A stretch of 7,700 nt of DNA from Flavobacteriaceae bacterium (GTDB lineage: Bacteria; Bacteroidota; Bacteroidia; Flavobacteriales; Weeksellaceae), in the NCBI GenBank assembly GCA_031273305.1, contig JAISSC010000115.1:1-7700 (forward strand). Direction: 5' to 3'. A program made the translations under genes and the position numbers. Shown here in pieces: positions 1-7,063 of this stretch (its first letter is position 1; each line of letters opens with the position of its first letter). The notes under the pieces are model-generated. The model searched no databases. It had not been told where the DNA came from and saw nothing but the letters and a program-made list of their open reading frames with translations.

Positions 1-277
1 GTCCTTGTTCCGGGCGGACTTTGGCAGAGGGATCGTTGTCGTATTTAGGGTCTCCGATGGCACCGAATAGTACGGCATCGGAAGCCATGCATAATTCATG
101 GGTTTCCTGAGGATACGGATTTCCGGTTTTGTCTATGGCTATGGCTCCTACCAAAGCCTCTTTGTAGGAAAGTTCATGATTGAATTTTTCACATACGGTT
201 TGGGCTACTTTCAAAGCCTGAGCTATGATTTCCGGTCCGATACCGTCACCGGGAAGTACTGCTATGTTTAATTTCAT
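1..277 (-). CDS. leuB: 3-isopropylmalate dehydrogenase, N-terminal part (runs off left edge)
   Basis: Ninety-two codons are visible, from ATG at 277 to the window edge. The protein starts MKLNIAVLPGDGIGPEI, the nucleotide-binding beginning typical of the isocitrate/isopropylmalate dehydrogenase family. Later come HELCMASDAVLFGAIGDPKYD and VRPEQG, which match LeuB rather than isocitrate dehydrogenase. LeuB oxidises and decarboxylates 3-isopropylmalate with NAD+ to 2-oxoisocaproate in the cytoplasm. The family is usually about 350-365 residues, so about three quarters lies outside the window, including the substrate-binding arginines and the metal-binding aspartates. It is the last visible gene of the leu operon, 27 bases after the citramalate synthase gene. 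With that neighbour it probably also acts on 3-methylmalate to give 2-oxobutyrate; that dual role is inference. No separate promoter is apparent before it. Confidence 0.95.
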   Translation of the reverse strand, partial: MKLNIAVLPGDGIGPEIIAQALKVAQTVCEKFNHELSYKEALVGAIAIDKTGNPYPQETHELCMASDAVLFGAIGDPKYDNDPSAKVRPEQG

Positions 278-304
278 GTTTGATAAGTTATTTTTTAATT
301 AGGG

Positions 305-1813
305 TTACATTACTTCAATTATGTTTAACATTTTTTCGGTTGCTTTAATGGCTGCTTCCGTTTGGTCGGCATCCAGTCCGCGTGTTTTAAATTCGGTTCC
401 ATTAAAATTCCATGAGATAACAGTCTGAACCAGAGCATCTGTTTTTCCTCCCGGAGGGATGATTACCTTGTAATTAGTTAAAACGGGTCTGGATTTGTTT
501 AATTTTTTGTATATCGCATCCAGAGCTTGTGAGAAAGCATGATATTGTCCGTCGCCGGAAGCGGTTTGTTCATATATTTTTCCATCAATTTCCATTTGAA
601 TGGTTGCAGTAGGGTGGAGACCTTTACTAAGCACAAGAGAATAGGAAAGAATCTTTACCTTTTTTTCGTTTTCATTGGTATTGAGAACGTCTGAAATAAT
701 GAAAGGGAGGTCTTCCTGAGTGATGATCTCTTTTCGGTCTCCTAATTCGATAACCCGATTGGTAACCTTTATCATGTCTTTTTCATCCAGTTCGATACCC
801 AGAGCTTCAATATTTTTCTTAATATTAGCTTTGCCTGATAATTTCCCTAAGGCATATTCCCGCACCCTGCCGAATCTATCCGGATATAATTCATTGTAAT
901 ACAGATTGTTTTTATTGTCTCCGTCTGCATGGATTCCTGCGGTTTGAGTAAAAACATTTTCCCCTATAATCGGTTGATTGGAGGATATGTTTTGTCCGGA
1001 GTAGGTTTCCACAACCCGGCTTACCTTGTTGAGCATATCTTCCTTTATGGAGGTTCTTATTTTCATCTGATCGTGAAGTACGGCAATAACACTTGGTAAA
1101 GGGGCGTTTCCTGCTCTTTCTCCCAGACCGTTCATGGTAACATGAACTCCGTGAATTCCTGCTTCTACGGCAGCCATAACATTGGCTACCGCAAGGTCGT
1201 AGTCATTATGGGCATGAAAATCAAAATGATTGTCGGGGTATCGGGTTAATACTTCCGTACAAAATTCCTTAGTGTTATTAGGATTTAGAACTCCTAATGT
1301 ATCAGGTAACATAAAGCGTTTTATGGGGAGATTTTTTAGTTCGTCAAGCATAAAAAACACATAATCCGGAGAGTTTCGCATACCATTAGACCAGTCTTCC
1401 AGATAAATGTTTACGGTTATTCCCATAGACTGCGCCCGATTAATATCCCTCGTAATATCGGCAAGGTGTTGCTCGGGAGTTTTGCGTAGTTGCTCGGTTA
1501 CATGTTTCAGGGAGCCTTTGGTCAGGAGATTTATGGTTTTACATCCTGCGGATTGTATCCAATCCAGAGAAATTCCGTTATCGACAAATCCTAATATTTC
1601 CAGTTTTTCCAGATGTCCTGCCCCTTTTGCCCAATTTGCTATTTTCTGAACGGTAAGAAATTCACCCTCAGACACTTTTGCAGAAGCAATTTCCAGTCGG
1701 TTTATTCCCATCTCTATCAGGAGACGCGTTATACTGAGCTTCTCCTGCAGGGAAAAGGAAACCCCCGAAGTCTGTTCTCCATCGCGGAGAGTAGTATCCA
1801 TAATCTCTATCAT
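305..1813 (-). CDS. cimA: (R)-citramalate synthase, isoleucine pathway (second LeuA-like synthase)
   Basis: The 502-residue product belongs to the HMGL-like/LeuA family. It should condense acetyl-CoA with pyruvate to (R)-citramalate, the first step of threonine-independent isoleucine synthesis. The catalytic TIM barrel fills roughly the first 270 residues: DTTLRDGEQ with R10 and D11, metal ligands H200 and H202 in HAHNDYD, and N236 in GERAGN. A linker carries H295 and D297 (GIHADGD), and a LeuA-type regulatory domain lies from about 375 to the end. Compared from memory with characterised Leptospira interrogans CimA, the pyruvate-pocket residues Leu81, Leu104, Tyr144, Glu146 and Thr179 match L74, L97, Y137, E139 and T172. 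LeuA in this window differs in this region. The regulatory domain predicts feedback by isoleucine (inference). I chose ATG at 1813 because MIEIMDTTLRDGEQ aligns with the family; a TTG at 1819 would add two residues. It lies 21 bases after leuD. The alternative is a second 2-isopropylmalate synthase. Confidence 0.85.
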   Translation of the reverse strand: MIEIMDTTLRDGEQTSGVSFSLQEKLSITRLLIEMGINRLEIASAKVSEGEFLTVQKIANWAKGAGHLEKLEILGFVDNGISLDWIQSAGCKTINLLTKGSLKHVTEQLRKTPEQHLADITRDINRAQSMGITVNIYLEDWSNGMRNSPDYVFFMLDELKNLPIKRFMLPDTLGVLNPNNTKEFCTEVLTRYPDNHFDFHAHNDYDLAVANVMAAVEAGIHGVHVTMNGLGERAGNAPLPSVIAVLHDQMKIRTSIKEDMLNKVSRVVETYSGQNISSNQPIIGENVFTQTAGIHADGDNKNNLYYNELYPDRFGRVREYALGKLSGKANIKKNIEALGIELDEKDMIKVTNRVIELGDRKEIITQEDLPFIISDVLNTNENEKKVKILSYSLVLSKGLHPTATIQMEIDGKIYEQTASGDGQYHAFSQALDAIYKKLNKSRPVLTNYKVIIPPGGKTDALVQTVISWNFNGTEFKTRGLDADQTEAAIKATEKMLNIIEVM

Positions 1814-1834
1814 AAGCAAAAGTGTTTTTAACAG

Positions 1835-2434
1835 TTATGAGCCAAAATACATCCTGTTTTTTTCATATTCTTCTATTTTATCTTTTTTGGACAACAGGTA
1901 ATCTATATCATCCAATCCTTTTTGCAGGCATTCTTTTTTATAGGTATTGATCTCAAATGTTTCCGAATTTCCTGTGGCATTGTTGGTAATGGTTTGATTC
2001 TCCAAGTCAATGGTAACCGTGTTTTGAGGATTGGAATGTATGTTTTCAAATAGCTCGGATAAAAATTCCGGGCTGACTACCACCGGTAGAAGTCCGTTAT
2101 TTAAAGAGTTATTTTTGAATATATCCGCAAAATAGCTGGATACTACAGCCCGAAACCCATATCCGGTTACTGCCCATGCGGCATGCTCCCTGCTAGACCC
2201 GCTTCCGAAGTTTTTCCCGGCTACGAGAATGGTTCCTTTGTATATGGGATTGTTCAGGATAAAATCCGGTTTTGGATTTCCTTCTTTGTCGTATCTCCAG
2301 TCTGCAAACAGATTATCTCCGAATCCTTCTTTGTCGGTTGCTTTTAAAAATCGGGCAGGTATGATTTGGTCTGTGTCTACATTTTCTATGGGAAGGGGAA
2401 CACAAGTGGAGGTTAGTGTCTGAAATTTTTCCAT
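1835..2434 (-). CDS. leuD: 3-isopropylmalate dehydratase, small subunit
   Basis: The product has 199 residues, close to the usual length of about 200 for LeuD. LeuD is the swivelling small subunit that pairs with LeuC to isomerise 2-isopropylmalate to 3-isopropylmalate in the cytoplasm. Family signatures are ENVDTDQIIPARFLK at residues 17-31 and GKNFGSGSSREHAAWA at 73-88; the latter is the substrate-recognition loop shared with the aconitase swivel domain. ATG at 2434 gives a full-length protein with a normal N-terminus. It follows leuC by 26 bases and precedes cimA by 21, so the three are very likely cotranscribed and LeuC and LeuD made together. With CimA in the operon, the LeuCD enzyme probably also isomerises citramalate via citraconate; this is known for LeuCD in organisms with a citramalate pathway but is inferred here. 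No break or missing motif is seen. Confidence 0.96.
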   Translation of the reverse strand: MEKFQTLTSTCVPLPIENVDTDQIIPARFLKATDKEGFGDNLFADWRYDKEGNPKPDFILNNPIYKGTILVAGKNFGSGSSREHAAWAVTGYGFRAVVSSYFADIFKNNSLNNGLLPVVVSPEFLSELFENIHSNPQNTVTIDLENQTITNNATGNSETFEINTYKKECLQKGLDDIDYLLSKKDKIEEYEKNRMYFGS

Positions 2435-2460
2435 TTTTTACTTTTTTGATTTTTACTTGG

Positions 2461-3855
2461 TTAGTTCAATTTTCTTGGGTCGGTTATTTTTCCTGTTACA
2501 GCGGCGGCAGCAGCTACTAAAGGACTTGCCAGTATGGTTCGTGCTCCCGGCCCTTGTCGTCCTTCAAAGTTTCGGTTGGTTGTGGAAACCGCATATTTTC
2601 CGGCAGGAACCTTATCGTCATTCATCGCCAGACAGGCAGAACATCCGGGTTGACGGACTTCAAATCCTGCATCGGTTAATATCTGGTATAATCCCTCATC
2701 TTTAAGTTGTTGCTCTACACGATGGCTTCCCGGTACTAACCAAGCCGTAATGTTATCTGCTTTTTTCTTTCCTTTTACAAAGTTGGCAAAGGTTCGGAAA
2801 TCTTCGATTCTTCCGTTGGTACAACTTCCCAGAAAAACATAATCGATCGGTTTCCCCTCCATCTTTTCTCCCGGTCGGAAGCCCATATAGTCTAAAGATT
2901 TTTTAAAAGATATTTGTCCGGTTTCATCTAATCCCTCCAGTGTAGGAATAGTTCCGCTTATGAATACTCCCATTCCCGGATTGGTTCCGTAAGTAACCAT
3001 AGGTTCTATCTTGCCGGCATCAAATACGTATTCTTTATCGAATTTGGCTCCTTCGTCTGTTTTCAGGGTTTTCCAGTAAGCAACGGCTTTTTCCCAGTTT
3101 TCCCCTTTCGGAGCAAAATCTTTTCCTTTTAGATATTCAAAGGTGGTTTCGTCGGGTGCAATTAGTCCTCCCCGTGCTCCCATTTCGATACTTAGGTTGC
3201 AAAGGGTCATTCTTTGTTCTATGTTCAGGTTTCTTATCGCTTCTCCTGCGTATTCTACGAAATATCCGGTAGCTCCTCCGGTAGTGAGTTCAGAGATCAT
3301 ATACAGGGCAAGGTCTTTAGCGGTAACTCCTTCTCCTAATTTCCCGTTAAAGGTGATTCTCATTGTTTTTGGGCGTGATTGGAGTATGCATTGGGTGGCT
3401 AATACCATTTCTACTTCACTGGTTCCTATTCCGAAAGCAATAGCACCGAAGGCTCCATGAGTAGAGGTATGGCTGTCTCCGCATACGATGGTCATTCCCG
3501 GTTGGGTATATCCGTTTTCAGGGCCTATGATATGAACTACTCCGTTTCTTTCATTTCCTAATGCATATAAGGTAAGACCAAATTCTTTTGCATTCCGGGA
3601 TAAGGTATCCAACTGGTTTTTTGAAATTGGGTCTTTTACCGGTTGATCCTGATTGCAGGTAGGGGTATTATGGTCGGCGGTTAATGTAGTTTGTTCAGGT
3701 CTGAATACCTTCAATTTTCGTTCTCTAAGTCCGTTAAATGCCTGAGGGCTGGTAACTTCGTGACAAAAATGCCTGTCTATATACAACTGGGTTGGACCAT
3801 TTTGTATAGAGGTTACGGTGTGGGCATCCCAAATTTTGTCAAATAGTGTCTTCAT
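2461..3855 (-). CDS. leuC: 3-isopropylmalate dehydratase, large subunit (4Fe-4S)
   Basis: The product has 464 residues, the normal length for bacterial LeuC (E. coli LeuC is 466). It is the aconitase-superfamily catalytic subunit, carrying a 4Fe-4S cluster that activates the hydroxyl of isopropylmalate. The three cluster cysteines are visible as C345 in GSCTNGR and C405 and C408 in PGCSACLAMN. Other signatures are KIWDAHTV at the N-terminus, IDRHFCHEVTSPQAF at 27-41, DHNTPT at 61-66, and CGDSHTSTHGAFGA at 125-138. The start is ATG at 3855, matching the family N-terminus MxxTLFDKIWDAH. It lies 48 bases after leuA and 26 before leuD. A Phe-Cys pair stands in the RHF(C)HE segment where many homologues have Leu-Val; that cysteine is not a cluster ligand and looks harmless. 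Confidence 0.97.
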   Translation of the reverse strand: MKTLFDKIWDAHTVTSIQNGPTQLYIDRHFCHEVTSPQAFNGLRERKLKVFRPEQTTLTADHNTPTCNQDQPVKDPISKNQLDTLSRNAKEFGLTLYALGNERNGVVHIIGPENGYTQPGMTIVCGDSHTSTHGAFGAIAFGIGTSEVEMVLATQCILQSRPKTMRITFNGKLGEGVTAKDLALYMISELTTGGATGYFVEYAGEAIRNLNIEQRMTLCNLSIEMGARGGLIAPDETTFEYLKGKDFAPKGENWEKAVAYWKTLKTDEGAKFDKEYVFDAGKIEPMVTYGTNPGMGVFISGTIPTLEGLDETGQISFKKSLDYMGFRPGEKMEGKPIDYVFLGSCTNGRIEDFRTFANFVKGKKKADNITAWLVPGSHRVEQQLKDEGLYQILTDAGFEVRQPGCSACLAMNDDKVPAGKYAVSTTNRNFEGRQGPGARTILASPLVAAAAAVTGKITDPRKLN

Positions 3856-3903
3856 ATTCTTAATTTCTATTTTATGGAATTTTTTATACTTGTTTTATTT
3901 TAT

Positions 3904-5394
3904 TTATACCGGGAATTTATTCACTGCATTAATAAAGGCTTCTACGGAGGCTGCAATAATATCGGTATTAGCAGAGAATCCGTAGTAATTAACTCCGTTG
4001 TGTTCTACCTGCATATGTACTTTTCCCAAATCATCGCTTCCTTTGTTAATTGCCTGAATTAAAAACTCATGAATGGTTACTTGTCTTTTTAATATCTCCC
4101 TGACCGCATTAATGGCGGCATCTACCGGACCGTTTCCGAAAGAGGTAGCGGTGAATTTTTCTCCGGAGATGTCTAAAGTCACTACGGCTACGCAACGTAC
4201 TTCTTTTCCGGAGGTTACCTGAAGATAATCCAACTTTATGCGGCTGCTTCCATTGGCTTCTTTTCCGGCTAATATCAACAGGTCATCGTCGTTAATATCT
4301 TTTTTTCTGTCTGCCAATTCCAGAAACTTCCCATATATCTCACTTAGTTCGTTTGCGTCTACTTTGATTCCTAATAAGTTCAATCTGCTTTTTAAGGCGT
4401 GGCGTCCGCTTCGTGCAGTGAGTACAATGGAGTTGTCGTCTATTCCTACTTCTTTTGGGTCTATTATCTCATAGGTGGACAGGTTTTTTAATACTCCGTC
4501 CTGATGGATTCCTGAAGAGTGTGCGAAGGCATTACGACCTACGATTGCTTTGTTCGGCTGCACAGGCATATTCATCAGGTTGGATACCATTTTGCTTAAT
4601 GGGTAAATTTTTTGTGTATTGATGTTGGTCTCCAGATTTAATTCTTTATGACTTTTAATAGCCATAACTACTTCCTCTAAAGAGGTATTTCCGGCACGTT
4701 CTCCGATTCCGTTAATGGTTACCTCTACCTGACGTGCTCCATTTATTACCCCCATCAGTGAATTGGCAGTAGCCATTCCTAAATCCTGATGGCAATGGGT
4801 GGATAGTATGGCATTTTTCATATCCACATGCTCTAACAGGTATTTTATTTTTGCTCCGTATTCTGTGGGCAAACAATATCCGGTAGTGTCCGGGATATTT
4901 ACTACGGTGGCTCCGGCATTTACTACTGCCTGAACTACTTTTGCCAGATATTCGTTATCGGTTCTTCCGGCGTCTTCTGCGTAAAATTCTATATCTTCAA
5001 CGAATTTTTTAGCATAGGCTGTTGCTGCTGCCGCTCGTTTAATTATTTCTTCCTGAGTGGAGTTAAATTTATATTTTATATGGAAATCGGAAGTACCGAT
5101 TCCGGTATGGATTCTTTTTTTCTTGGCATATTTGAGTGCTTCGGCGGCTGTTTCTATGTCTTTTTCAACTGCTCGTGTCAGGGCGCAGATGGTCGGCCAG
5201 GTAACAGCTTTGGATATTTCCATTACGGAATTGAAATCTCCGGGACTTGAAACGGGAAATCCGGCTTCTATCACATCTACTCCCAGTTCTTCCAATGCTT
5301 TGGCTATTTCAATTTTCTCAATCGTATTCAATTGACATCCCGGAACCTGTTCTCCATCCCTCAATGTAGTGTCGAAAATAAATAATTTATCCAT
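3904..5394 (-). CDS. leuA: 2-isopropylmalate synthase
   Basis: The 496-residue product should condense acetyl-CoA with 2-oxoisovalerate, the committed step to leucine. The TIM barrel shows DTTLRDGEQVPGC with R12 and D13, a TSDFH motif ending at H105, metal ligands H200 and H202 in THCHQDLGMA, and GERAGNTSLEEVVMA with N236. The linker contains NAFAHSSGIHQDG, typical of LeuA. From about residue 370 to the end lies the LeuA regulatory domain, through which leucine normally inhibits. Its motifs differ from the second synthase in the operon (TSDFH against YLEDW), which supports assigning the two different substrates. ATG at 5394 matches the family start. The gene is first in the operon and lies 30 bases after the T-run of an attenuator terminator, so its transcription should depend on read-through there. 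A no-domain homocitrate or citramalate role is less likely. Confidence 0.95.
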   Translation of the reverse strand: MDKLFIFDTTLRDGEQVPGCQLNTIEKIEIAKALEELGVDVIEAGFPVSSPGDFNSVMEISKAVTWPTICALTRAVEKDIETAAEALKYAKKKRIHTGIGTSDFHIKYKFNSTQEEIIKRAAAATAYAKKFVEDIEFYAEDAGRTDNEYLAKVVQAVVNAGATVVNIPDTTGYCLPTEYGAKIKYLLEHVDMKNAILSTHCHQDLGMATANSLMGVINGARQVEVTINGIGERAGNTSLEEVVMAIKSHKELNLETNINTQKIYPLSKMVSNLMNMPVQPNKAIVGRNAFAHSSGIHQDGVLKNLSTYEIIDPKEVGIDDNSIVLTARSGRHALKSRLNLLGIKVDANELSEIYGKFLELADRKKDINDDDLLILAGKEANGSSRIKLDYLQVTSGKEVRCVAVVTLDISGEKFTATSFGNGPVDAAINAVREILKRQVTIHEFLIQAINKGSDDLGKVHMQVEHNGVNYYGFSANTDIIAASVEAFINAVNKFPV

Positions 5395-5424
5395 CTTTAT
5401 ATTTTATTTTTCAGTTTAAAAATT

Positions 5425-5454
5425 AAAAAAACCTTTCTCGTCAGGTGAGAAAGG
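5425..5454 (-). terminator. Attenuator terminator in front of leuA
   Basis: Read on the minus strand this is an 8-bp perfect stem, CCTTTCTC (5447-5454) with GAGAAAGG (5432-5439), a seven-base loop and then seven T residues (5431-5425). It is a textbook factor-independent terminator, but it sits between the leader peptide and leuA, inside the transcript, so it should stop the operon unless disrupted. Its ascending arm and loop (5441-5449) can instead pair with the end of the leader peptide coding region. Confidence 0.88.
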
Positions 5455-5511
5455 CTTTTATATTTTGTGTAATTTACAGCATAAGCACTACTCACCCTGA
5501 GGTTGCCCCAG
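5441..5511 (-). promoter_or_regulatory. Alternative RNA pairings of the leu attenuator (1:2 and 2:3)
   Basis: On the transcript, segment 1 CTGGGG (5506-5511) can pair with segment 2a CCTCAG (5497-5502) across a CAA loop: six pairs, one of them G-U. Segment 2b TCAGGGTGAG (5491-5500) can pair with CTCACCTGA (5441-5449): nine pairs with one bulged G, forming an antiterminator that uses the ascending arm and loop of the terminator. The pairings exclude each other. A ribosome stalled on the Ile codons would cover segment 1 and free segment 2 for the antiterminator. A ribosome reaching the stop codon at 5488-5490 would cover segment 2 and let the terminator form. The pairings are read from sequence; the mechanism is inference from classical amino-acid attenuation. 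Confidence 0.75.
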
Positions 5512-5550
5512 AATCAGAATAATGCTAATTATGTTTGTAAATAATGACAT
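5488..5550 (-). CDS. Leader peptide of the leu-cimA operon (Ile/Leu-rich)
   Basis: ATG at 5550 opens a 20-codon frame ending in TAG at 5488: MSLFTNIISIILILGQPQGE. It carries five Ile codons (positions 7, 8, 10, 11, 13) and three Leu codons (3, 12, 14), with no Val. The cluster ends just before the first attenuator segment, and the stop codon lies at the end of the antiterminator segment. That is where stalling of a translating ribosome would decide between terminator and antiterminator. It begins about 28 bases after the predicted transcription start. The peptide itself is probably not functional; its translation acts as a sensor of charged Ile- and Leu-tRNA. It could be a chance frame, but its position, composition and coupling to three RNA pairings argue against that. 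Confidence 0.82.
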   Translation of the reverse strand: MSLFTNIISIILILGQPQGE

Positions 5551-5585
5551 TTCTATAGTTTTTTAATTACTTAATTTTTCGGTTG

Positions 5586-5616
5586 CTAAATTATAATAAT
5601 TTTTTTAAATTGCAAA
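5586..5616 (-). promoter_or_regulatory. Promoter of the leu-cimA operon (Bacteroidota type)
   Basis: On the minus strand TTTG (5613-5616) is followed after 19 bases by TAATTTAG (5586-5593). This matches the Bacteroidota housekeeping sigma consensus, -33 TTTG and -7 TAnnTTTG, with one mismatch and correct spacing. Transcription should start near 5579, leaving about 28 bases before the leader peptide. No clear operator was seen beside it. Confidence 0.65.
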
Positions 5617-5688
5617 TAAAAAAGAGCAAAAAAATATATTCGTTGAATCTACGATAATAAATGGTGATATTTAAAAGCTAAATTTTTT

Positions 5689-5696
5689 TATATTTG
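5689..5696 (+). promoter_or_regulatory. -7 box of the membrane-protein gene
   Basis: TATATTTG is a perfect match to the Bacteroidota -7 consensus TAnnTTTG. The -33 region is weak; the best candidate is TGGTG at 5662-5666. Transcription would start near 5703. That places the alternative TTG start at 5694 inside the promoter and favours the ATG at 5730 as translation start. Confidence 0.5.
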
Positions 5697-5729
5697 TCAT
5701 CTGTTCATCATGTAAATAGGGTTAAAGTT

Positions 5730-6902
5730 ATGATAAAAAAAATTTGTTTATTTGTTTATGTTATTATTCTGATAGAAGTTATACTTAAGTTCCTGAATTA
5801 TTTTAACTCTAAGCTCCTTATTGTAACGGCTTTTTATATTAATTACGAAGGAGGACTGATCAGGAGAGGATTATTCGGAAGTATTCTGCATTTTTTTGCA
5901 AAAAATACATTCATAAATCCGTTTAAATTACAATTAGTCTTCACAGTTATTACAATAGTAATTTTATTTTATTTAATTATAAAAGCATTTTATAAGCATA
6001 GACTTGAGCCTTATATATTATTTGGAAGTTTTATGCTTTTAAATGTTATAGCATTTGAGATGTTTCTTTTCATAGACATATTTTTCATAGTATTTTTTGT
6101 TTTGCAAATGTATGTCATAAATAAGATTAACAATATTAATACTAAACTTGTTGTAATAAATTTAATGAGTATTTTTATGATCCTTACTCATGAAGCATAT
6201 TTTCTTTTTACTTTTTTCCCGATGCTCTATTTGCTTAATGTAAATAGTTTTAGCATGGAAAATATAAAAAAGATAGTTTTATTATTTCCTTCCTTTATTG
6301 TTTTTTTATTAATGGGGCTTTATTTTGATGGTCAAGATGTTGATGAAAATGTTATTATTGATAGTTGGAGGATTTTCGGGGATATTTATTCCGATAAAAC
6401 AGGTGTTTGTTTAGAGAGAATAAGTAAATTATACTGGACATTTAATTCTACTGATGAAGTTATTATATGGAAAATTGCTATTTTCAGAGATAATCCAATT
6501 TATCTCTTAGGTTTTTTTATTAATACAGTTTTAATCTTTTTATATATGTTGATTTATTTGAATAAAAATTTTCAACAGAAATCAAAATATATTTTTACAT
6601 TTTTATTGTGTCAGTATTTCGTTATTATTTTAATATCGTTAATAGCAATTGATTATGTTAGATGGTTCTGGTTGACTAACATAATAACTATATTCACTTT
6701 GATTAATGTAAATCCAAATATGGGGTTCTTTAAGTCAATAAATCTTAATGTTCCTAATAAGGTTTATTTTTTTACTAGATTTATAATATTATTTATTGGT
6801 TTGCCATTAGGAGGTAGTTGGTCACCTACTCAATTCATATATACAATGCCGATAAAACATTTTTTTGATTTTGGAAATAGAATGCTGTCTTTATTTGTTT
6901 AG
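5730..6902 (+). CDS. Polytopic membrane protein of unknown function
   Basis: Starting at ATG 5730 the product has 390 residues. About nine to eleven hydrophobic helices can be picked out, at roughly residues 5-24, 66-86, 94-130, 140-170, 182-199, 256-276, 285-306, 313-326 and 346-362. Charged motifs stand out against this background: YEGGLIRRGLFG at 39-50 after the first helix, THE at 153-155 within a helix, a longer hydrophilic stretch at about 200-250 (DGQDVDE), and DYVRW at 308-312. An acidic residue in the first loop of a large multi-helix protein recalls GT-C glycosyltransferases and polysaccharide polymerases, but this is a weak analogy and I cannot name a family. The gene is much richer in AT than the leu genes, has its own promoter box, and ends before a strong terminator, so it is probably a single-gene unit, perhaps acquired. 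A TTG at 5694 would add 12 residues. Confidence 0.85.
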   Translation: MIKKICLFVYVIILIEVILKFLNYFNSKLLIVTAFYINYEGGLIRRGLFGSILHFFAKNTFINPFKLQLVFTVITIVILFYLIIKAFYKHRLEPYILFGSFMLLNVIAFEMFLFIDIFFIVFFVLQMYVINKINNINTKLVVINLMSIFMILTHEAYFLFTFFPMLYLLNVNSFSMENIKKIVLLFPSFIVFLLMGLYFDGQDVDENVIIDSWRIFGDIYSDKTGVCLERISKLYWTFNSTDEVIIWKIAIFRDNPIYLLGFFINTVLIFLYMLIYLNKNFQQKSKYIFTFLLCQYFVIILISLIAIDYVRWFWLTNIITIFTLINVNPNMGFFKSINLNVPNKVYFFTRFIILFIGLPLGGSWSPTQFIYTMPIKHFFDFGNRMLSLFV

Positions 6903-6994
6903 TTAGTGTTGTAGGTTCTTGTAGACATCCATTAAATACTGATTTCAATTTATTGAACGTTAAGTTTAACCACTGTTTAACCCAATGTTCAAAA
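6903..6994. other. Short non-coding stretch with GTTTAACC repeated
   Basis: Between the stop of the membrane-protein gene and the terminator there is no convincing frame. It holds two direct copies of GTTTAACC (6964-6971 and 6975-6982), flanked by the inverted pair TTGAAC (6953-6958) and GTTCAA (6987-6992). It may fold as an extra hairpin in the 3' end of the transcript; no function can be assigned. Confidence 0.4.
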
Positions 6995-7035
6995 TCAATA
7001 AAGGCTATCTAAAAATCAGACAGCCTTTTTATTGA
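6995..7035. terminator. Bidirectional terminator between convergent genes
   Basis: The arms TCAATAAAGGCTATCT (6995-7010) and AGACAGCCTTTTTATTGA (7018-7035) pair around a seven-base loop. There is one A-C mismatch, and two extra T residues are unpaired. On the plus strand the GC-rich stem is followed by TTTTTATT. On the minus strand the same stem is followed by TTTATTGATTTT. It lies between the plus-strand membrane-protein gene and the minus-strand lipoprotein gene, so it can end both transcripts. Confidence 0.85.
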
Positions 7036-7063
7036 TAAATTATTATTTGCGTTTAAACAATAA

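Noticed and set aside
1814..1819. TTG start for cimA, six bases upstream of the ATG
   Set aside because: The ATG at 1813 already gives the family-typical N-terminus, and TTG starts are rarer.
1407..1831. Overlapping plus-strand open frames opposite cimA
   Set aside because: They lie wholly opposite a conserved enzyme gene and show no recognisable domain or promoter.
2229..5335. Several plus-strand open frames of 60-105 codons opposite leuD, leuC and leuA
   Set aside because: All are shadows of conserved minus-strand genes; none has a plausible protein composition or start context.
5461..5487. A second tiny frame (ATG CTG TAA) after the leader peptide
   Set aside because: Two codons only; its position has no link to the attenuator pairings.
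5395..5580. A T-box or metabolite riboswitch upstream of leuA
   Set aside because: No T-box core or specifier-loop arrangement is visible and the leader is short. The Ile/Leu-rich peptide with its coupled hairpins explains the region better.
5694..5729. TTG start for the membrane protein, adding 12 residues
   Set aside because: The TTG lies inside a perfect -7 promoter box, and the added residues are polar and unlike the hydrophobic start that begins at ATG 5730.
5730..6902. Naming the membrane protein as an O-antigen polymerase (Wzy) or GT-C transferase
   Set aside because: Topology and charged loops are only suggestive; no diagnostic motif is recognised, so it is left as unknown.
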